A stretch of DNA of 64,000 nucleotides from positions 7,254,001-7,318,000 of the forward strand of contig OW203991.1 of the NCBI GenBank assembly GCA_934047225.1, read 5' to 3'. Every line of letters starts with the position of its first letter. Position 1 is the stretch's first letter. Source of the DNA: Ypsolopha sequella. Taxonomy: Eukaryota > Arthropoda > Insecta > Lepidoptera > Ypsolophidae. This document shows positions 42,345 through 54,792 of this stretch, one piece after another. The position numbers and the translations under genes are program-made. The notes below the pieces were generated by a model. The model was given only the letters and a program-made list of their open reading frames with translations, was not told the origin of the DNA and searched no databases.

Positions 42345-42688
42345 CACTGTTTTATTTGTGAAAAGTTCAAAAGATATCAAAAACTCATTGATTAGCTTGG
42401 ATTTAATAATCTCGGAAATTATGTGTGATATACATATCACACATAATTTCCGAGATGTGTATTATAAATTTAATTAAAAAGTACAATAAATTTCAATTAA
42501 TAATAAACATGTTGTCGACACATCTTAGAATCTAGCACTGTATATTTGTTGCTTTATTTGTGGAAAACTCAACAGTCTTATTGATTGGCTTGGATTTAAT
42601 AATCTCGGAAATGATTATCAATTAAAATTTAAAAAGTTTAATCAATTTTAATTAATCATAAACATCTTGTCGGCACATCTTAGAATTG
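42345..42688. repeat. Two-unit tandem duplication (about 200 bp units)
   Basis: TTGATTAGCTTGGATTTAATAATCTCGGAAAT (42389) recurs as TTGATTGGCTTGGATTTAAT... (42582), followed in both units by AATTTAATTAAAA-like, TAATAAACAT / TCATAAACAT and TGTCG(A/G)CACATCTTAGAAT. Unit 1 carries an extra palindrome (42409-42456). Confidence 0.75.
42409..42456. repeat. Perfect 23-bp-arm palindrome
   Basis: ATCTCGGAAATTATGTGTG is mirrored by CACACATAATTTCCGAGAT with only a 2-bp centre (arms continue through ATAT). It begins exactly at the CTCGGAAAT shared by both tandem units, so it arose inside unit 1 after or during the duplication. Confidence 0.85.
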
Positions 42689-42905
42689 GGCATATCATAT
42701 ATGCCTAGACATATCATAATTATGTTAAAACTACTGGTGTTGCCTCGCTCTACTCAGCTTTGCTCAGCTCCCCAAATTTATTAACATTTAAACAACACGC
42801 CCCTCCTCGCTCTGCTTCGCTTCGCTCGTCGACGCACCTGTTTATGACTTTTTGTTTAAATGATTTTCAATTTCATACTTCATAATAATAATATGTCTAA
42901 TTATT
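42689..42905. repeat. Dispersed repeat family V, copy 2
   Basis: GGCATATCATAT, CTCGCTCTACTCAGC, CTTCGCTCGTCGACGCACC and TTTTCAATTTCATACTTCATA correspond in order to 34994-35576. Confidence 0.55.
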
Positions 42906-43384
42906 CTAAGACATTAATATAAATACTACTCGTATGTTTATAAGACTTAACCAAATCAGAGCAATGTAAGTATGTGCTACAAGGTGCTACGATATGGTGT
43001 AAAAGTGCTACGGAGTTCTTACAAACAGCTATGGGAATCGTAGCAAAAGCTTGACAAGAGTTATTCCTCATAAAATATTGTCCATAACTTTTTTTCACAA
43101 TACTATTACAATACAAAAAAAACGTTTATTTGCTATAGAATGTGTCCAATCACATTTTACCATTTATTTTTAAATTTTTAATTTGTAACTTCAACTATTA
43201 CATGATCTGTAATATTACATAACAAGTGTTTTATTTTATTGGTGTGAAGTTTTCAGAAATATTTGATTTCAATTGAAAGGTACGACAGTCCAAGTATTAT
43301 TTGACCTGCTACTAAATGGTACGAAGGATAAATCAATTCCATATGCTATTGTTGTGTGACATGATAATTGATAATTGAGAGAGT

Positions 43385-43929
43385 TAGTTCATACAAACGT
43401 AATACCAAAATCATTTGTAAATTATACATATTCTTAAGGTAGTGTGTATTTATTCCGATTGAATAACAACATATTTAGGTTCCTAAATGTCTACTTTATA
43501 TGAACACTGATTTAAAGACGAAATATAGAGAATATATAATTCTATTAAAACTCGCGTGAGCTGACATACTAAATTATTATTAAAAACGGCTTGAACACTC
43601 ACGTGTGATTGTTGTTGACTATAAGCCAACCGTTTCACCGATACAATTTCGGCATTATCAAGGCGACTGTCGTTCTTAAGACGAAGACGTGGCGTTCACC
43701 GTCGTTGTCCTAAGAACAACACTAGCATTGATCAAAGTGCCCCTTTGACAACTTAATTCCCATAAAAATAAGTTTTTATTTTTTCACTTATTTCATGTTC
43801 AAATCAGTGTTCTTATAAAATTTATAGTTGGGAACCTAGATATCCTGGAATCCAATCTGAATAAATACACACGACCTTAAGAATACATACAATTTACAAA
43901 TGGTTTTGGTACTACGTTTCTTTGAACTA
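43385..43929. mobile_element. Fold-back family X, copy 1, with inserted loop
   Basis: TAGTTCATACAAACGTAATACC at the left mirrors GGTTTTGGTACTACGTTT...GAACTA at the right. Arms 43385-43530 and 43793-43929 pair through TAGTGTGTATTTATTCCGATT and TAGGTTCC. The 260-bp loop contains a different element (AACGGCTTGAACACTCACG, then AAGCCAACCGTTTCACCG). Confidence 0.75.
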
Positions 43930-44756
43930 TGCATCCTCTGCCGGACTCTTAAGTATATACTGACTGGATTTTAAGTCGCTGAAAAGACCTAAACTAGAGA
44001 TAGTAATCGTCTATTTGAACAACTTATACTGTGGAGGCAACCCTAAAATCGCGATTTAAAAAAGAATTATATTTTTTTAGCAAAATAAATATATGTTTTT
44101 ACAGCAAAATTATTATTTGTTTTTATAGCAAAATCCAGCGCTTTGATAATAATAAAGAAAGCTGTTCCATAGAAAAGGTACAGTATGGAATAGCTAACTT
44201 TTTTGGTGATGTTAGGGTTGTCTGTTAGACCAATAAATACTCAAATGGTTGTCTTCACAGTAAAATTTTCATTTTATGTAAGTACTTTAACTATGTGGTT
44301 GGTATACTCATGTGCACTCAGTTCATATAGCAGGGAGCTTTAAGGCTTGAATAAGCGTGGATTTGGTAAAATTGCGTATATTTAGCTCGATTTGTAGGCC
44401 AAACTGGCTACTAGAAAATTCTGGGAAATATGTATGTACTTAATCATGTTTTTCTGACGAATTAAGCCTTTATAGATTATCGATTATTTTATATCTTTAC
44501 TCAAATAAATATATATCTGTAGGTACCTAATTTCATTCTGTACATTCAATTCGCTCGGACACGAAATATGCGTTTGAAATGAATCTTTCACACAATCAAA
44601 GATCTCATTATTATCTACAAAAAAGCCTTACTACTTTATTTCTGTATGTCCTAATGGAGCAACGATTTCAAAATAACTAAAGTTTTGCGTGCGCGGCATC
44701 TGATTAGAGCAGGATAGAGAGTTAAAAAAGCCCCTTAAGAGGCCGGCGAGCAACCC

Positions 44757-45081
44757 TAGTTCATGCAAACGAAATACCAAAACTATTTGTAAATCTTAGA
44801 TATTCTTAGGATAGTGTGTGTTTATTCCGATTGGATTACAGAATATCTAGGTTCCTAAATATATATTTTGAAAGGATACTGATTTAAAAATGACATATAT
44901 CTAAGCAATTTAAAATTGCCATAGTGATCTTGGTTTTCTCTTATTTCATTTTTAAATTAGTGTTCTTATTTAATACATATTTGGGAACCTAGATATTCTG
45001 TGATGCAATCGGAAAAAATACACACTACCTTGAGAATATCTATGATTTACTAATGGTTTTGGTATTTCGTTTGTATGAGCC
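44757..45081. mobile_element. Fold-back family X, copy 2
   Basis: TAGTTCATGCAAACGAAATACC mirrors GGTATTTCGTTTGTATGAGC. The arms are the same as in copy 1 (GTGTGTTTATTCCGATTGGA, ATCTAGGTTCC) with only a short centre near 44905-44940. It is a 325-bp near-palindrome. Confidence 0.8.
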
Positions 45082-45145
45082 AGGATTGCTCCGCAGGCCT
45101 CTCAAGGGAGAGCAGCAACATTAGCCATTTTCAGGCGCATGATAT

Positions 45146-45152
45146 GATCATT

Positions 45153-45181
<29 letters not shown>
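45146..45181. repeat. (ATC)n microsatellite
   Basis: About ten uninterrupted ATC/TCA units. Confidence 0.95.
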
Positions 45182-45184
<3 letters not shown>

Positions 45185-46964
45185 CTTTTCTCTAGTTTTC
45201 TGCTTTTCAGCGATTAAAAATCCAGCCAGTGAGTCGAGTCATTATACTTTGGGATTGGAAATAGAAATTGCGATAATTCTATCCACCTCTCACTTACACA
45301 CTATCTTCGTCTATATTCGCACATGCAAATACCCATATAATTAAAAACAGTATTGTTTAAATCTAAATTAAGAAAATGGTTATTAGATCAACAATTTTAT
45401 AGTATTAAAGAATTTCTTGAGACCAAAAATTTTAACGGTAGGTAAATAGATGTGTATAAGTTGACATATTTATTAAATTCGTTTAATTTCTATTGGATGC
45501 TATATAATGTAATGCATGAATGATTGTTTGACTACTTGTTTGATTGTTTGATGTTCTTGTTTTGTGAATGTTTCTTCACAAAACAAAACAATCTTTTACT
45601 GATGTCCAATATTTCTTTTGTACCAAAATTTGCATGCTACATTAAAACTAGCTAATAAGGAGCTCTTTTACATGTACCTACTATACATCTAGTACTATCT
45701 ACCCTTGTGAAAGCAAATAAAGATATTCATATTCTTATTCTTATTCTTCATCGTCGGTCGATCGCTCAAATCTCATACTGTGACGTAAATATGTCAAATG
45801 TGCGTTTGGTCTATGCTGACATTACAGTAAGAGCGAGCGACCATTTCTATAACAAAAGTTTATTGACTAGAGTAGTACCCACTTTAGGGAGTTTGGTACT
45901 TATAGATGTACACAGTCGATTATCTACGACCATATACAAAGACCCAAGAGTTCTGCTGTGTATCGCAGGTGCCCATCAACTAAACTGAACTAGCTTAAAC
46001 TGGTTATAACAAGTTACGGGGTGGCGCGGGTGCGGTGGAGATGGCGGGGGAGGGAAGACGGGCTTACTAGAACTAGTTTCTACTGACTTTGCCAACTGTT
46101 AGGAAGTTGCCTTGGTTTTGGTAGAATTTACGTATTTATGATGATTGTTGACATTACATAGGGGTTCTCAGAGGTACTTGAGTACGTACCTAATTGTGAG
46201 TACAAACACTCATGTAAGTCCCCTTTTCACAGAAAATATAATACTGACGTAATAAGACCTACTATTTGTAACCCCAGTTATTTTAATAATGAGAAAATAG
46301 GTACAGTTTAGGAAATATAATTTGAGCAAATTTGGATTCACTTTGGATAACAATTGAACAATAGAGGCACCTACCGGTAATTCACGACTCACGCTCACGG
46401 CTATCTATAAACTGTGAACAACAAATATTGAGACTTCTAATTCTTTCGAAGATTAAGAGAATTGTAAAAAAAGGCTTTAATTTTTACCCAACATTTTTAT
46501 TTACTACTACCCACACAGGGTTATGTACGAGTAAGTAAAAGAATATACAATTTTGAAAACATTCACCAATGGGTTTAGGTGTGATGAACACCAGTACTCA
46601 GTAAAATGTATCTAAACTTTTTATTCCATTTACATTTTGTGTGTAAACAGGTGTTCTGATTTAATGACCCTGTTATAACACAATAGTAAAGCCGTCCCAT
46701 TTATCAGCCCAAATTATATTTCCTGAACTTTACTATAAGCATACATTTTGTAGGACTGATAGTGCAAGCTACGGCTACAGAATCGAACCCAGATGCTCCA
46801 ATTGAGAATCCGGCGTGCCCAGACTAAACTATTACTGTAAAAGAAAATAAACAAGTAACCAACGTTTCCAAATTACTAGATATATTTGGAGTTATTATTT
46901 CAGATCTAGTGTAAATATTGAGATTTTGGAACGATATTCCTTACGGCACCAGACTCTGTGCGAA
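45182..46964. other. Mostly unassigned DNA
   Basis: At 45713-45745, AATAAAGATATTC followed by (TTATTC)n has the form of a LINE 3' tail on the plus strand. At 46745-46830, minus-strand GGGTTCGATTC resembles a B box but lacks a good A box. A GC-rich patch lies at 46018-46060. No gene was recognised. Confidence 0.4.
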
Positions 46965-47220
46965 TGAGAGCTTGGCCGAAAAAGTGTAAGATTTCGACCG
47001 TCATGCATGACACTTTTGCTACCTATAGTGTGTGTGTTTGTGTGTTTACTAGCGTATGTATATGTATATATTACTACATAAACGAAATAAACTTCGTTCC
47101 GAACAGGTTTCTCACGACAACATGAGAGTTAGGTCGAAAAAAGTGCAAGATTTCGACTGCCACGACACTTTTGCTAGAGTTTGTGTGTTTTTATGATTAC
47201 AAGCGTATGTCTATTTATTC
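46965..47220 (+). repeat. Direct duplication, unit about 153 bp
   Basis: CGAAAAAGTGTAAGATTTCGACCG...GACACTTTTGCTA...GTGTGTTT...AGCGTATGT recurs about 153 bp downstream (47139 onward) with point changes. The same orientation and spacing suggest a tandem duplication of an unrecognised sequence. Confidence 0.7.
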
Positions 47221-47585
47221 TGGGTATACCACGACAGCTGCCGTAATTTTAAAAGAAATTTAAACCATAACCATAGCAACACCAGTTTGGTTCAAACTTT
47301 CTCAACTCGTCCCGGCAGATAATGATCTTCGCTGCTTTACAACACAGAACCTCATATCAATACCCTTATTAGAAGGCAACACAGACGAAAATTCCTTAAT
47401 TTAAGGGCTGGATCATTTGGTGCGATGTCTACGTGGACGCCTCGAGCGTATAGTAATTTTACACGGCAGTGTACAAGCAAATACACTAGTTGCCGGGTAA
47501 AGTAGCAGCAACCATTGCTTTGTTGATTTTTGGGTAAAGTTGCATTGAACGTGATTTTCGGAAACCGACGTTTTCGTTTCGTAAT

Positions 47586-48100
47586 AGACTGCACGAGTGT
47601 TCTAATATCTAATTATGTCCAGTTGGAAACAATACTTTATCTACGACCATCAAAAATGTCATCATTGCGCAACATTAATTTATAATATACTTACAATGAC
47701 ATTAATGTCGTTGTACATTTAACTAAAAATTTCACAAAAAATAAAAAAATAAAACACACATTCAATAGTTCAGATGCGTCTTTTTTTTACGCCTCATCCC
47801 GCCCTTTTTTCTTACCTTTGCTGCCGATTGGTTATCTTGCAGTGTTATAATAAATTGGGCCAATCACAGCGCAGAAACGCGGTGTTATATTTTCAATACG
47901 ATATAATAACATCGGACAAACAATGAAGGCTACTTATAAAACCGTCTTTGATGTTGTAATTAACTTATTGTAGTGTGGGAGTAGATACATATATTTATTT
48001 GTACTGATCACTTTATTCAATTCTTTCGTTTCGTCAACATGCACTCGTGTCCCAATGTCTCTCATTACGTCACAGTTACACAAAATACAATTAGGTCACC
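47586..48100 (-). repeat. Dispersed repeat family P, copy 2
   Basis: Inverse counterpart of 2030-2475: GCACGAGTGTTCTAATATC, ACTTTATCTACGACCATC, AATTTCACAAAAAATAAA, CCGATTGGTT, TTATAAAACCG and GTGTGGGAGTAGA. A further inverse end, GTGTCCCAATGTCTC, follows near 48050. Confidence 0.6.
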
Positions 48101-48628
48101 GTCAAAAAACGCGTTCATAATGTACGAAATCATAGTGAAATCCTGTAAGAAAATGCGAACATAAAAAACCCGAACAGAAAATTTTAATTTTCAAACAATG
48201 CAACCTTTATTACATAAATTTATTTCGTATTTCGAATTTCCTGCCGAAAAAATGAGAAAACTTTGGTAGAAATCCCAAGAGCCGTATTTTTTTTTATAGA
48301 TTCCCGAGCGGGTATGAAAGGAGAACAAAGCTACAGTTCTTTATGTGAAATCTACAATTTACACATAAACCTAGTAGCAGTAATTATAGTTAGAAGGTCG
48401 ACAATGTAATCACCATTACCGAGGTTTACTATCAAATCCCGCAGCCCCCGCCCGCCCTTGGCTAGAGCCCTAAGGCGGGCGATAAAGGCGTTACGTGACT
48501 TTGTGTTGTTATATGATGGTATACCTAATACTTATAAGTGACTATACGCGTATATAATACCGAATGCAAATAGACTGGTAACAAAAAGTTTATTGAAAAA
48601 GGCGTTACTTTGCGGAAGTCCATCATGA

Positions 48629-49254
48629 ACGATTCGCTGTTTATATCCACGCGATGTCACGAGTGTCTTTTAGTGTGTAACACACATTGAGGTATGAGTA
48701 TACTTGTTTCTTACAAAAAGTTTTTGTTTGGTAAGAGAAGTAGAAAATTTTATTTTATTAGATGTTACCAGTCTGAATTTGTGGATATATTAATAATTTG
48801 CAATATTCCGCTAAACACCCCTACCATGCTATTCAAAATGCAGACTCCCACATAAAACATGCACAAGCAAAGCAAGTAGTACAAGCACAAAATAAAGCAA
48901 TCTTAAATAACAAGCAAGAAAACTTATCGACACCTGTTTCGCCTCTAAACGAGGCATCCTCGGGATGTGTTGTCCGCCCGACCGCTCGATAGCAAAAAAT
49001 CTGTGCATGTTTTATGCGGGAGGGCGTGTGGTGCTTTAGTCTGCATTTTGAATAGCATGGTAAGAGTGTTTAGCGGAATATTGCAAATTATTAAATATCC
49101 ACAGATTCAGTCTGGTAACACCTAATAAAATAAAATTTTCTACTGCTCTTACCAAACAAAAACTTTTTGTAAGAAACAGGTAGGTACTCACCTCAATGTA
49201 CATTAGACACTAAAAGACACCCGTGAGTTCGCGTGGATATAAACAGCGAATCGT
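48629..49254. mobile_element. Fold-back element, 626 bp, about 240-bp arms
   Basis: Ends ACGATTCGCTGTTTATATCC and its inverse at 49235-49254. Arms pair through GTTTCTTACAAAAAGTTTTTG and CCTACCATGCTATTCAAAATG / CATTTTGAATAGCATGGTA. The 130-bp centre contains GACACCTGTTTCGCCTC and GAGGCATCCTCGGGATG, a motif order seen in many lepidopteran repeats. The 64-codon frame at 48798-48992 is a by-product. Confidence 0.82.
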
Positions 49255-50128
49255 ACCCGTTGGGAACACATTTTCGATACAAAAGTTTACACCCCGTTTT
49301 ACCCTTTTAAGGGGTTCAATTTAGAATAATCCTTTCTTAGTGCACCTATATCTATACATCTATATAAACAACGTGTAACAGAAAGGTGTAACCATATTTT
49401 TATATATAAGTTGTTCATATGTTCATTCTGTTCATTGGTCATATGACATATGTATTACATATGTTGAATATTCACGTTCTCGTAACTTGTTTCATGTACG
49501 CTTTGCTCGTACAGATTATTTGAAGAACACTTTCTCCATTCGTAGCTCAATTTATTATAACAATAACCTTTCCGATATCGACGTTTTCTCATTATCTTTT
49601 TCATAATTCAAAAGAGAAATTGTAAACCATTTAACAATATGATTGTAAATAAAATGCATTTAATTACTTATTTACCTATGTACAGTCTTAGTACACTTTT
49701 GTCAATATTAATAGTAAGCACAGTAAGTAAATTTATATCCTTTACCTCAAACTCAAAATTAACAAAACGTGACGAGACGAGCCGTCCGCCGCCGTGGTGG
49801 CGCCACTGTGCCCGCGTCTTCTACACAAGGATGGCCCGAGGTTAATTAATCATACGACACATGACACTCGGCGACCATGCTACTTTGTATGGATATTTAC
49901 TATTATACCATCGTAGAAATTTACAATGATCCATTTTTACCACTACTAAGAGTGAAATGTGGTGAAACTTCGCAAAGTAGTGTTCCTTCATAATGCATAG
50001 TCTTTATGGGTATGTATGCTGACGTATAGTTAGGTACTCACTCATAGACTTCGGGCGCACCGTGGGTAACCCTATGTATGAGTATGATAATAAATATTTT
50101 TACTCAATAAAAGCTTTTTTTGTTTTAT
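49255..50128. other. Unassigned DNA
   Basis: A 68-codon frame at 49639-49845 starts hydrophobic and ends in a GC-rich stretch (CCGCCGCCGTGGTGGCG at 49787). No family recognised. Confidence 0.4.
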
Positions 50129-50519
50129 TATATATATATATAATAAAACAGTTAAGAAATATACACATATATATATATATATAGACTTTTATGGATGGAC
50201 AAACAATTGTTCATATAGACTAGTACTACCTATGTTTTGAGTTTCGCCTAACCTTATATATTTCGACCCACTTAGGATCGTCGTCAGTCGAATATGGAAT
50301 ATATCATAAACAAAATAGAGTTAACATTAATCCTTAAATAGGTTAAGAAAATAGATTAAGTTTGTCATTTTAATGTTAACTCTATTTTGTTTATGATATA
50401 TTCCATATTCGACTGACGACGATCCCAAGTGGGTCGAAATATATATCGAAAGTTTTCTTTTTTCTTTAATTTTTACTATAATATCCGTAAAAGTCTGTAT
50501 ATATATATATATATATATG
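50129..50519. mobile_element. Fold-back flanked by (TA)n tracts
   Basis: Arms 50256-50330 and 50370-50445 are near-identical inverses (ATTTCGACCCACTTAGGATCG, CGTCAGTCGAATATGGAA, AACAAAATAGAGTTAAC). Runs of TA at 50134-50150, 50167-50184 and 50498-50518 flank it. Confidence 0.75.
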
Positions 50520-50730
50520 TATCGAGTAACAAAATGTGACCAATTCGGAGATGTGTAGAAAAAAAAGGTACATCAAAATACACAGGGTTGTTTGAGCGCA
50601 ATCTGGAGCATTTCAGTCAGCAAAAAAAAAATGCTCCAGGTTGCGCCGAGCCAACCTTACCTATTTATTTTGATGTAGTTTTTTTTTCTACACAACTATA
50701 AATTGTACCCATCTTATCACTCGATACATA
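50517..50730. mobile_element. 214-bp palindromic MITE
   Basis: TATGTATCGAGTAAC at the left mirrors TCACTCGATACATA at the right. Inner arms pair through GTGTAGAAAAAAAA and ATGCTCCAGGTTGCG / CGCAATCTGGAGCAT. It starts in the TA tract that ends the previous fold-back. Confidence 0.78.
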
Positions 50731-52310
50731 GGGTTAACGATTGTTAATAAACTTTGTACTTAAAGTTAAAAAGTTTGTAGAATAGAATATAAGGTACTTT
50801 ATTTCAGATCATTAGCAATCGATAGTAAGTATTTTTGATTTAGATTAAGGGTTTTTAGATTTTTAGATTTAGATTAAGCCACCCTGTGTCTAAAGATGGG
50901 GCTGTCTAGCTTGTCCCTAACTATTGATAGGAGACTGATGAACGCGCGGTATCGGGAAGGCTCCTCTTTTTCTTATAAGGCATTAAAAATCCTCTGTAAA
51001 CATACCTGATGCACAACAGTATCGCGGCAGCTTAACAGCATCCTAAATCACTTACCTATTTATTATATTGGATACGCAAGGCGTTGTAGGCTTTCTGCGT
51101 GTAATTGTCTCACAGGTTGCACGTATAAAACGATGTTGAAATAAGTGAATACACAGGAAAAATTATATTATACTATATAGAGAAGAGAAAGAGAAAGATA
51201 GAGATAATACAGATGAAGTTCAATAAATAAAATAGCTACCATGTTATCTAGCTGTCCTCGCTGCCCTAATAAAGGATTCCAGCCGTGTTTGAAAAATAAT
51301 GTACGCAAAGTATTTGAAATTAAAACAAATCTCTCAGTTAATAAACCTGCATAGTTGACAATCCCTTACTTCTACAGTTATATCGTATACTTCTACACGT
51401 ATTATATAAGTAATGATCCAGAGAAACTATCTCTGACACCGGGAATTTACATATCTTCATCAGTGAAAAGGTGGGGGTGAAGATGATCTGGCGAAATTGT
51501 GCGGGCGGGGTGAAAGGACGGGTGGGGTCCGGCGAGGGGGTAAAAACGGGGTGTTTTGAAACCCCAGGGGATAATTGCTCCAAGAGAGACCGAGTCTTCC
51601 TTCTTCGTTGACACCAGTTGAAGATAATTTCATTGAGTTTTGGGACGAATTTCATGAATTCGCTTTGTTCGTATAATTCGGAGTGGCGTGCGTAATTTGC
51701 AATTTATCTGTCCGGCTATTTGTGTCACTATTTCGTGAAATACAAATGGAGTTTGGAGGAAATAGAGTTTTCCACTGAAATAGTTATATATCATTGCTTA
51801 CTAATAAATTGTAACATTTTGCAGGCAAGAGCGTTTGTAATAATCGTGATAATTTTGACTTATACTCTCAGTTATTACTTTACCATAATGGAAATAATTT
51901 TTTATATTTTTTACACTAAATAGCTATTTATCCAATCCAAAGAGATACAAAATAATACAGTTTGGAATCCCTCACATCTATATTTTCTTTTTCTGCATTT
52001 CTGCAGATGATAAAATTTAAATCGATCGATAGTACCGTCGAAAACAACCGTCACCACAAACCCACTTTTCGCTCTTAATACGAGAAAATTAAATCGAAAA
52101 GTGGGTCTGCGCAAATTTCTCAGATAGTTTATTGCCAATACTGCTAAATTGATAATAAGCTTTTAGGTCAAGGATTAACTCGTGAAGTCCCTAGGTAATG
52201 GACAAATTACGGGAATAATAATAGCATAGCTAACATGTTGTACAGGGTCAGAAATTATTCAGTTGTAATTTTTTCATGTTGATTAGTTTATATTAACTAA
52301 TAATATACCG
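50731..52310. other. Unassigned DNA
   Basis: 50870-51060 shares a short inverted string with 16200-16230. 51470-51560 is G-rich on the plus strand (GTGGGGTCCGGCGAGGGGG). A 13-bp inverted pair, ACCCACTTTTCG / CGAAAAGTGGGT, lies at 52059-52108. The 105-codon frame at 51338-51655 (-) has no recognised domain. Confidence 0.4.
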
Positions 52311-52473
52311 GTAGCCTAAGCATGAAAACATCTCCGTATCGCTGCGTTTGAAACTAAACTTAGGTTGCTATACGTAGCTGTCAGTTCCGCTACTGTCCGC
52401 TTGGAGCAGTTTCCCAGATTCCATACGATTTTCATGTAGTTTCAATACGGAGATGTTTTCATGCTTAGACTAC
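52311..52473. mobile_element. 163-bp MITE, GTAGCCTAAGCATG family, complete copy
   Basis: GTAGCCTAAGCATGAAAACATC...CCGTAT at the left and ATACGGAGATGTTTTCATGC...GACTAC at the right, about 30 bp of inverted terminus, enclose GC-richer unique DNA. Single ends of this family occur at 40740, 53128 and 57558. The target duplication is not resolved. Confidence 0.82.
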
Positions 52474-54550
52474 AGGTGTAAATAGGTATGTTAAAAAGTA
52501 ACCACATAATCTACTTATTAATTTGACCAAAGAAACAAAACCGCCGAATGGAAAAATAGGCGTAGCGAGGAGAGATCAAACTCTCTCAAAATAAAGAAAA
52601 AAATATATCAAAGTTTAATTCGGACGAAGTTGCTAAAGAAATAGAAGAATCTTGTCAATAGTTTTTAAATTAAATAATAATGTTATAACAAAAATATATT
52701 TTTCTGTCCGAATGGAGACCTAAAAAAAAATCTTAGCTTCGCCTAAGATATTATGTGGTTTAATATGTATTTCAAGATACCACTCCCTTAACATCCAGTA
52801 TAGTCATAGCGCTTGCTATGCCGTAGCAAATGAGGATAATCTGAAACTGTCTAAACTAATAAATTACGTAATATCGTGTACAAAGGAAGGGTTTCGACAA
52901 TGATACTAATTAATAGTTGAAAAAAATATTAATCTTTCATATATTACTGTACAAGTGCTTTTAATTCAAGATGTGTTTCAAGTTTCACCAAGTGCCAATA
53001 ATCGCAAGTATAAATTTTATTAATCTTTCACACCCTAGTTATACATAACCTAACATTTTCCATATTTTTCCTGTTTGGTCTCAAAGTAATTAATTGCCGT
53101 TTGTTAGCAGCACAAGGATAGACAGTAGCCTAAGCATTAAATCATATTTATTCAAGACTTATTTATGGGTTTGATTTTTTGATAAACCTTATTTCCACTT
53201 GATTCTATTCACTTTTAATTGTACACCTAACATGATCGTTAGGTGTACAATTAAAGTGTTGCATTGCCATCTAGTGCCGAGTAGAAAAAACTACTCGTCA
53301 CTAAAATATTGTTAGCAAAAAATGTATGGAAATGAAATAAAAATTCAAATAAAGTTGAATTGATTAAAAGTACTAAATAAACCAAACGTAACAAAAAGTA
53401 GACATTCCAAACAATATTTTTTATTTGTTTTCCTAACCGCCATCTAGTGACGGTAAACTCAACTAGCTATTAGTCGCCATCTATTGTTGAGTAGAATAAC
53501 TAATAGTACTATTAACACAGCATATGTACAAAAATATTGGTTATAGGTATGGTAAGTAAGTAAAAAATACATCTTTTGTATTTAATTTAAATACTATTTT
53601 CTAAATTTGTAAATGTTTCGCAGGTGGGTATTGTCAGAATAATACCTACTTTTCACCACAAGATGTCACTAGCATCATGAAAAAAAAGGGTGTTTCTCTC
53701 CGTGTATTTAAAAAAAGTCGATACCGATTGTATGAGACTCAAAATGTTTTTAGATCTGCTTAAAATTTTTGATTTTGTGCTTCATACAATTTTGCAGATA
53801 TAAATGTGTAGGTTAATTTAATTCAAAAGAATCCTTTTATTTATTGTAGCGTTTTATTAGAATTTATAATTTAGATATTATTTAGGATATTTAAAATGTT
53901 GATTTTCCTCTGATGAAAATGAAGGTCTTACCATATTTATTGTTTCGGGTTTAATTAACAGATTTCCGGTAAATTAAATTGTATTTTGACTACTTCCAAA
54001 GGAAATATAAAATATAATTTAGATTCATAGAATCCAGTCATTCCTGCGGATATTGTTAAAATAAGACTATTTGACTTTTTCCAAAAATGTTTTAAGGAGA
54101 CATCCGTTGAGATAAGTTGGTTGTTTCCGGCGGAAATTGATGTTGATTCCGTGTAGCACGACTTATCTTATTTGACAGGACAAAACTTAGTTTAACAGTG
54201 TCCTTGTTTTTTTGATAGAGAAAGAAAAGATCGCCTAAATTTAAGTTTAGTCCTGTTATTACACCAAATTTTCACTATTGTGATTTTTATGTTTCCGAAA
54301 AGATTGTTAGAAGAGAGCCTTCGGAATTGAGTTTAGTTTTTGGTTAGACTTCGTAAAATAAATGAGATACTTAAACTGGCCACTTGCCTTATGCGTAATA
54401 TGAACTTATAAAAAATGAAAACATTTTTGATTCTTTATTATTAGATAAAAAAAACAAAACCGAAATTACATAGATACCTAATTTATTGTACAATAATTCG
54501 TAACATATACATAAAATTTCTTTAATATCATTAAATTTCTATAGTCTTTT
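52474..54550. other. Mostly unassigned DNA with one hairpin
   Basis: 52813-52829 (TTGCTATGCCGTAGCAA) is a variant of the palindrome at 24500. 52965-53025 resembles 2720-2780 (AGTTTCACCAAGT...AATC...TATAAATT). 53265-53500 has several GCCATCTAGTG motifs. No gene was recognised. Confidence 0.45.
53210..53258. repeat. Hairpin with about 20-bp arms
   Basis: CTTTTAATTGTACACCTAAC, a six-base loop, then GTTAGGTGTACAATTAAAG. One base of asymmetry in the T run. Confidence 0.85.
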
Positions 54551-54792
54551 AAATTATTATAATTACATAGGAAAACAGTTAAATTAAATTTTAGTGAGAT
54601 ATATTCCGGGCCATTCGGGCCCGGCATCAGTCACAATGAAATGAAGTAATGAAAATATAACAGATAGGTAAAAAAAAAATTAAAAAATAAAAACTATTTT
54701 TATTTTTTTTATTTAACTAAAACCCGAATGGCCCGAAATATATCTCACTAAAATTTAATTTAACTGTTTTCCTATGTAATTATAATAATTTA
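54551..54792. mobile_element. Fold-back MITE, about 70-bp arms
   Basis: AAATTATTATAATTACATAG at the left and its inverse at the right (to 54792), with AGTGAGATATATT and GGCCATTCGGG inside. The arms show almost no mismatch. The loop is A/T-rich (54620-54721). Confidence 0.82.

Noticed and set aside
46745..46830. tRNA-like element on the minus strand
   Set aside because: Only the B-box-like GGGTTCGATTC is convincing; there is no A box at the right distance and no SINE body.
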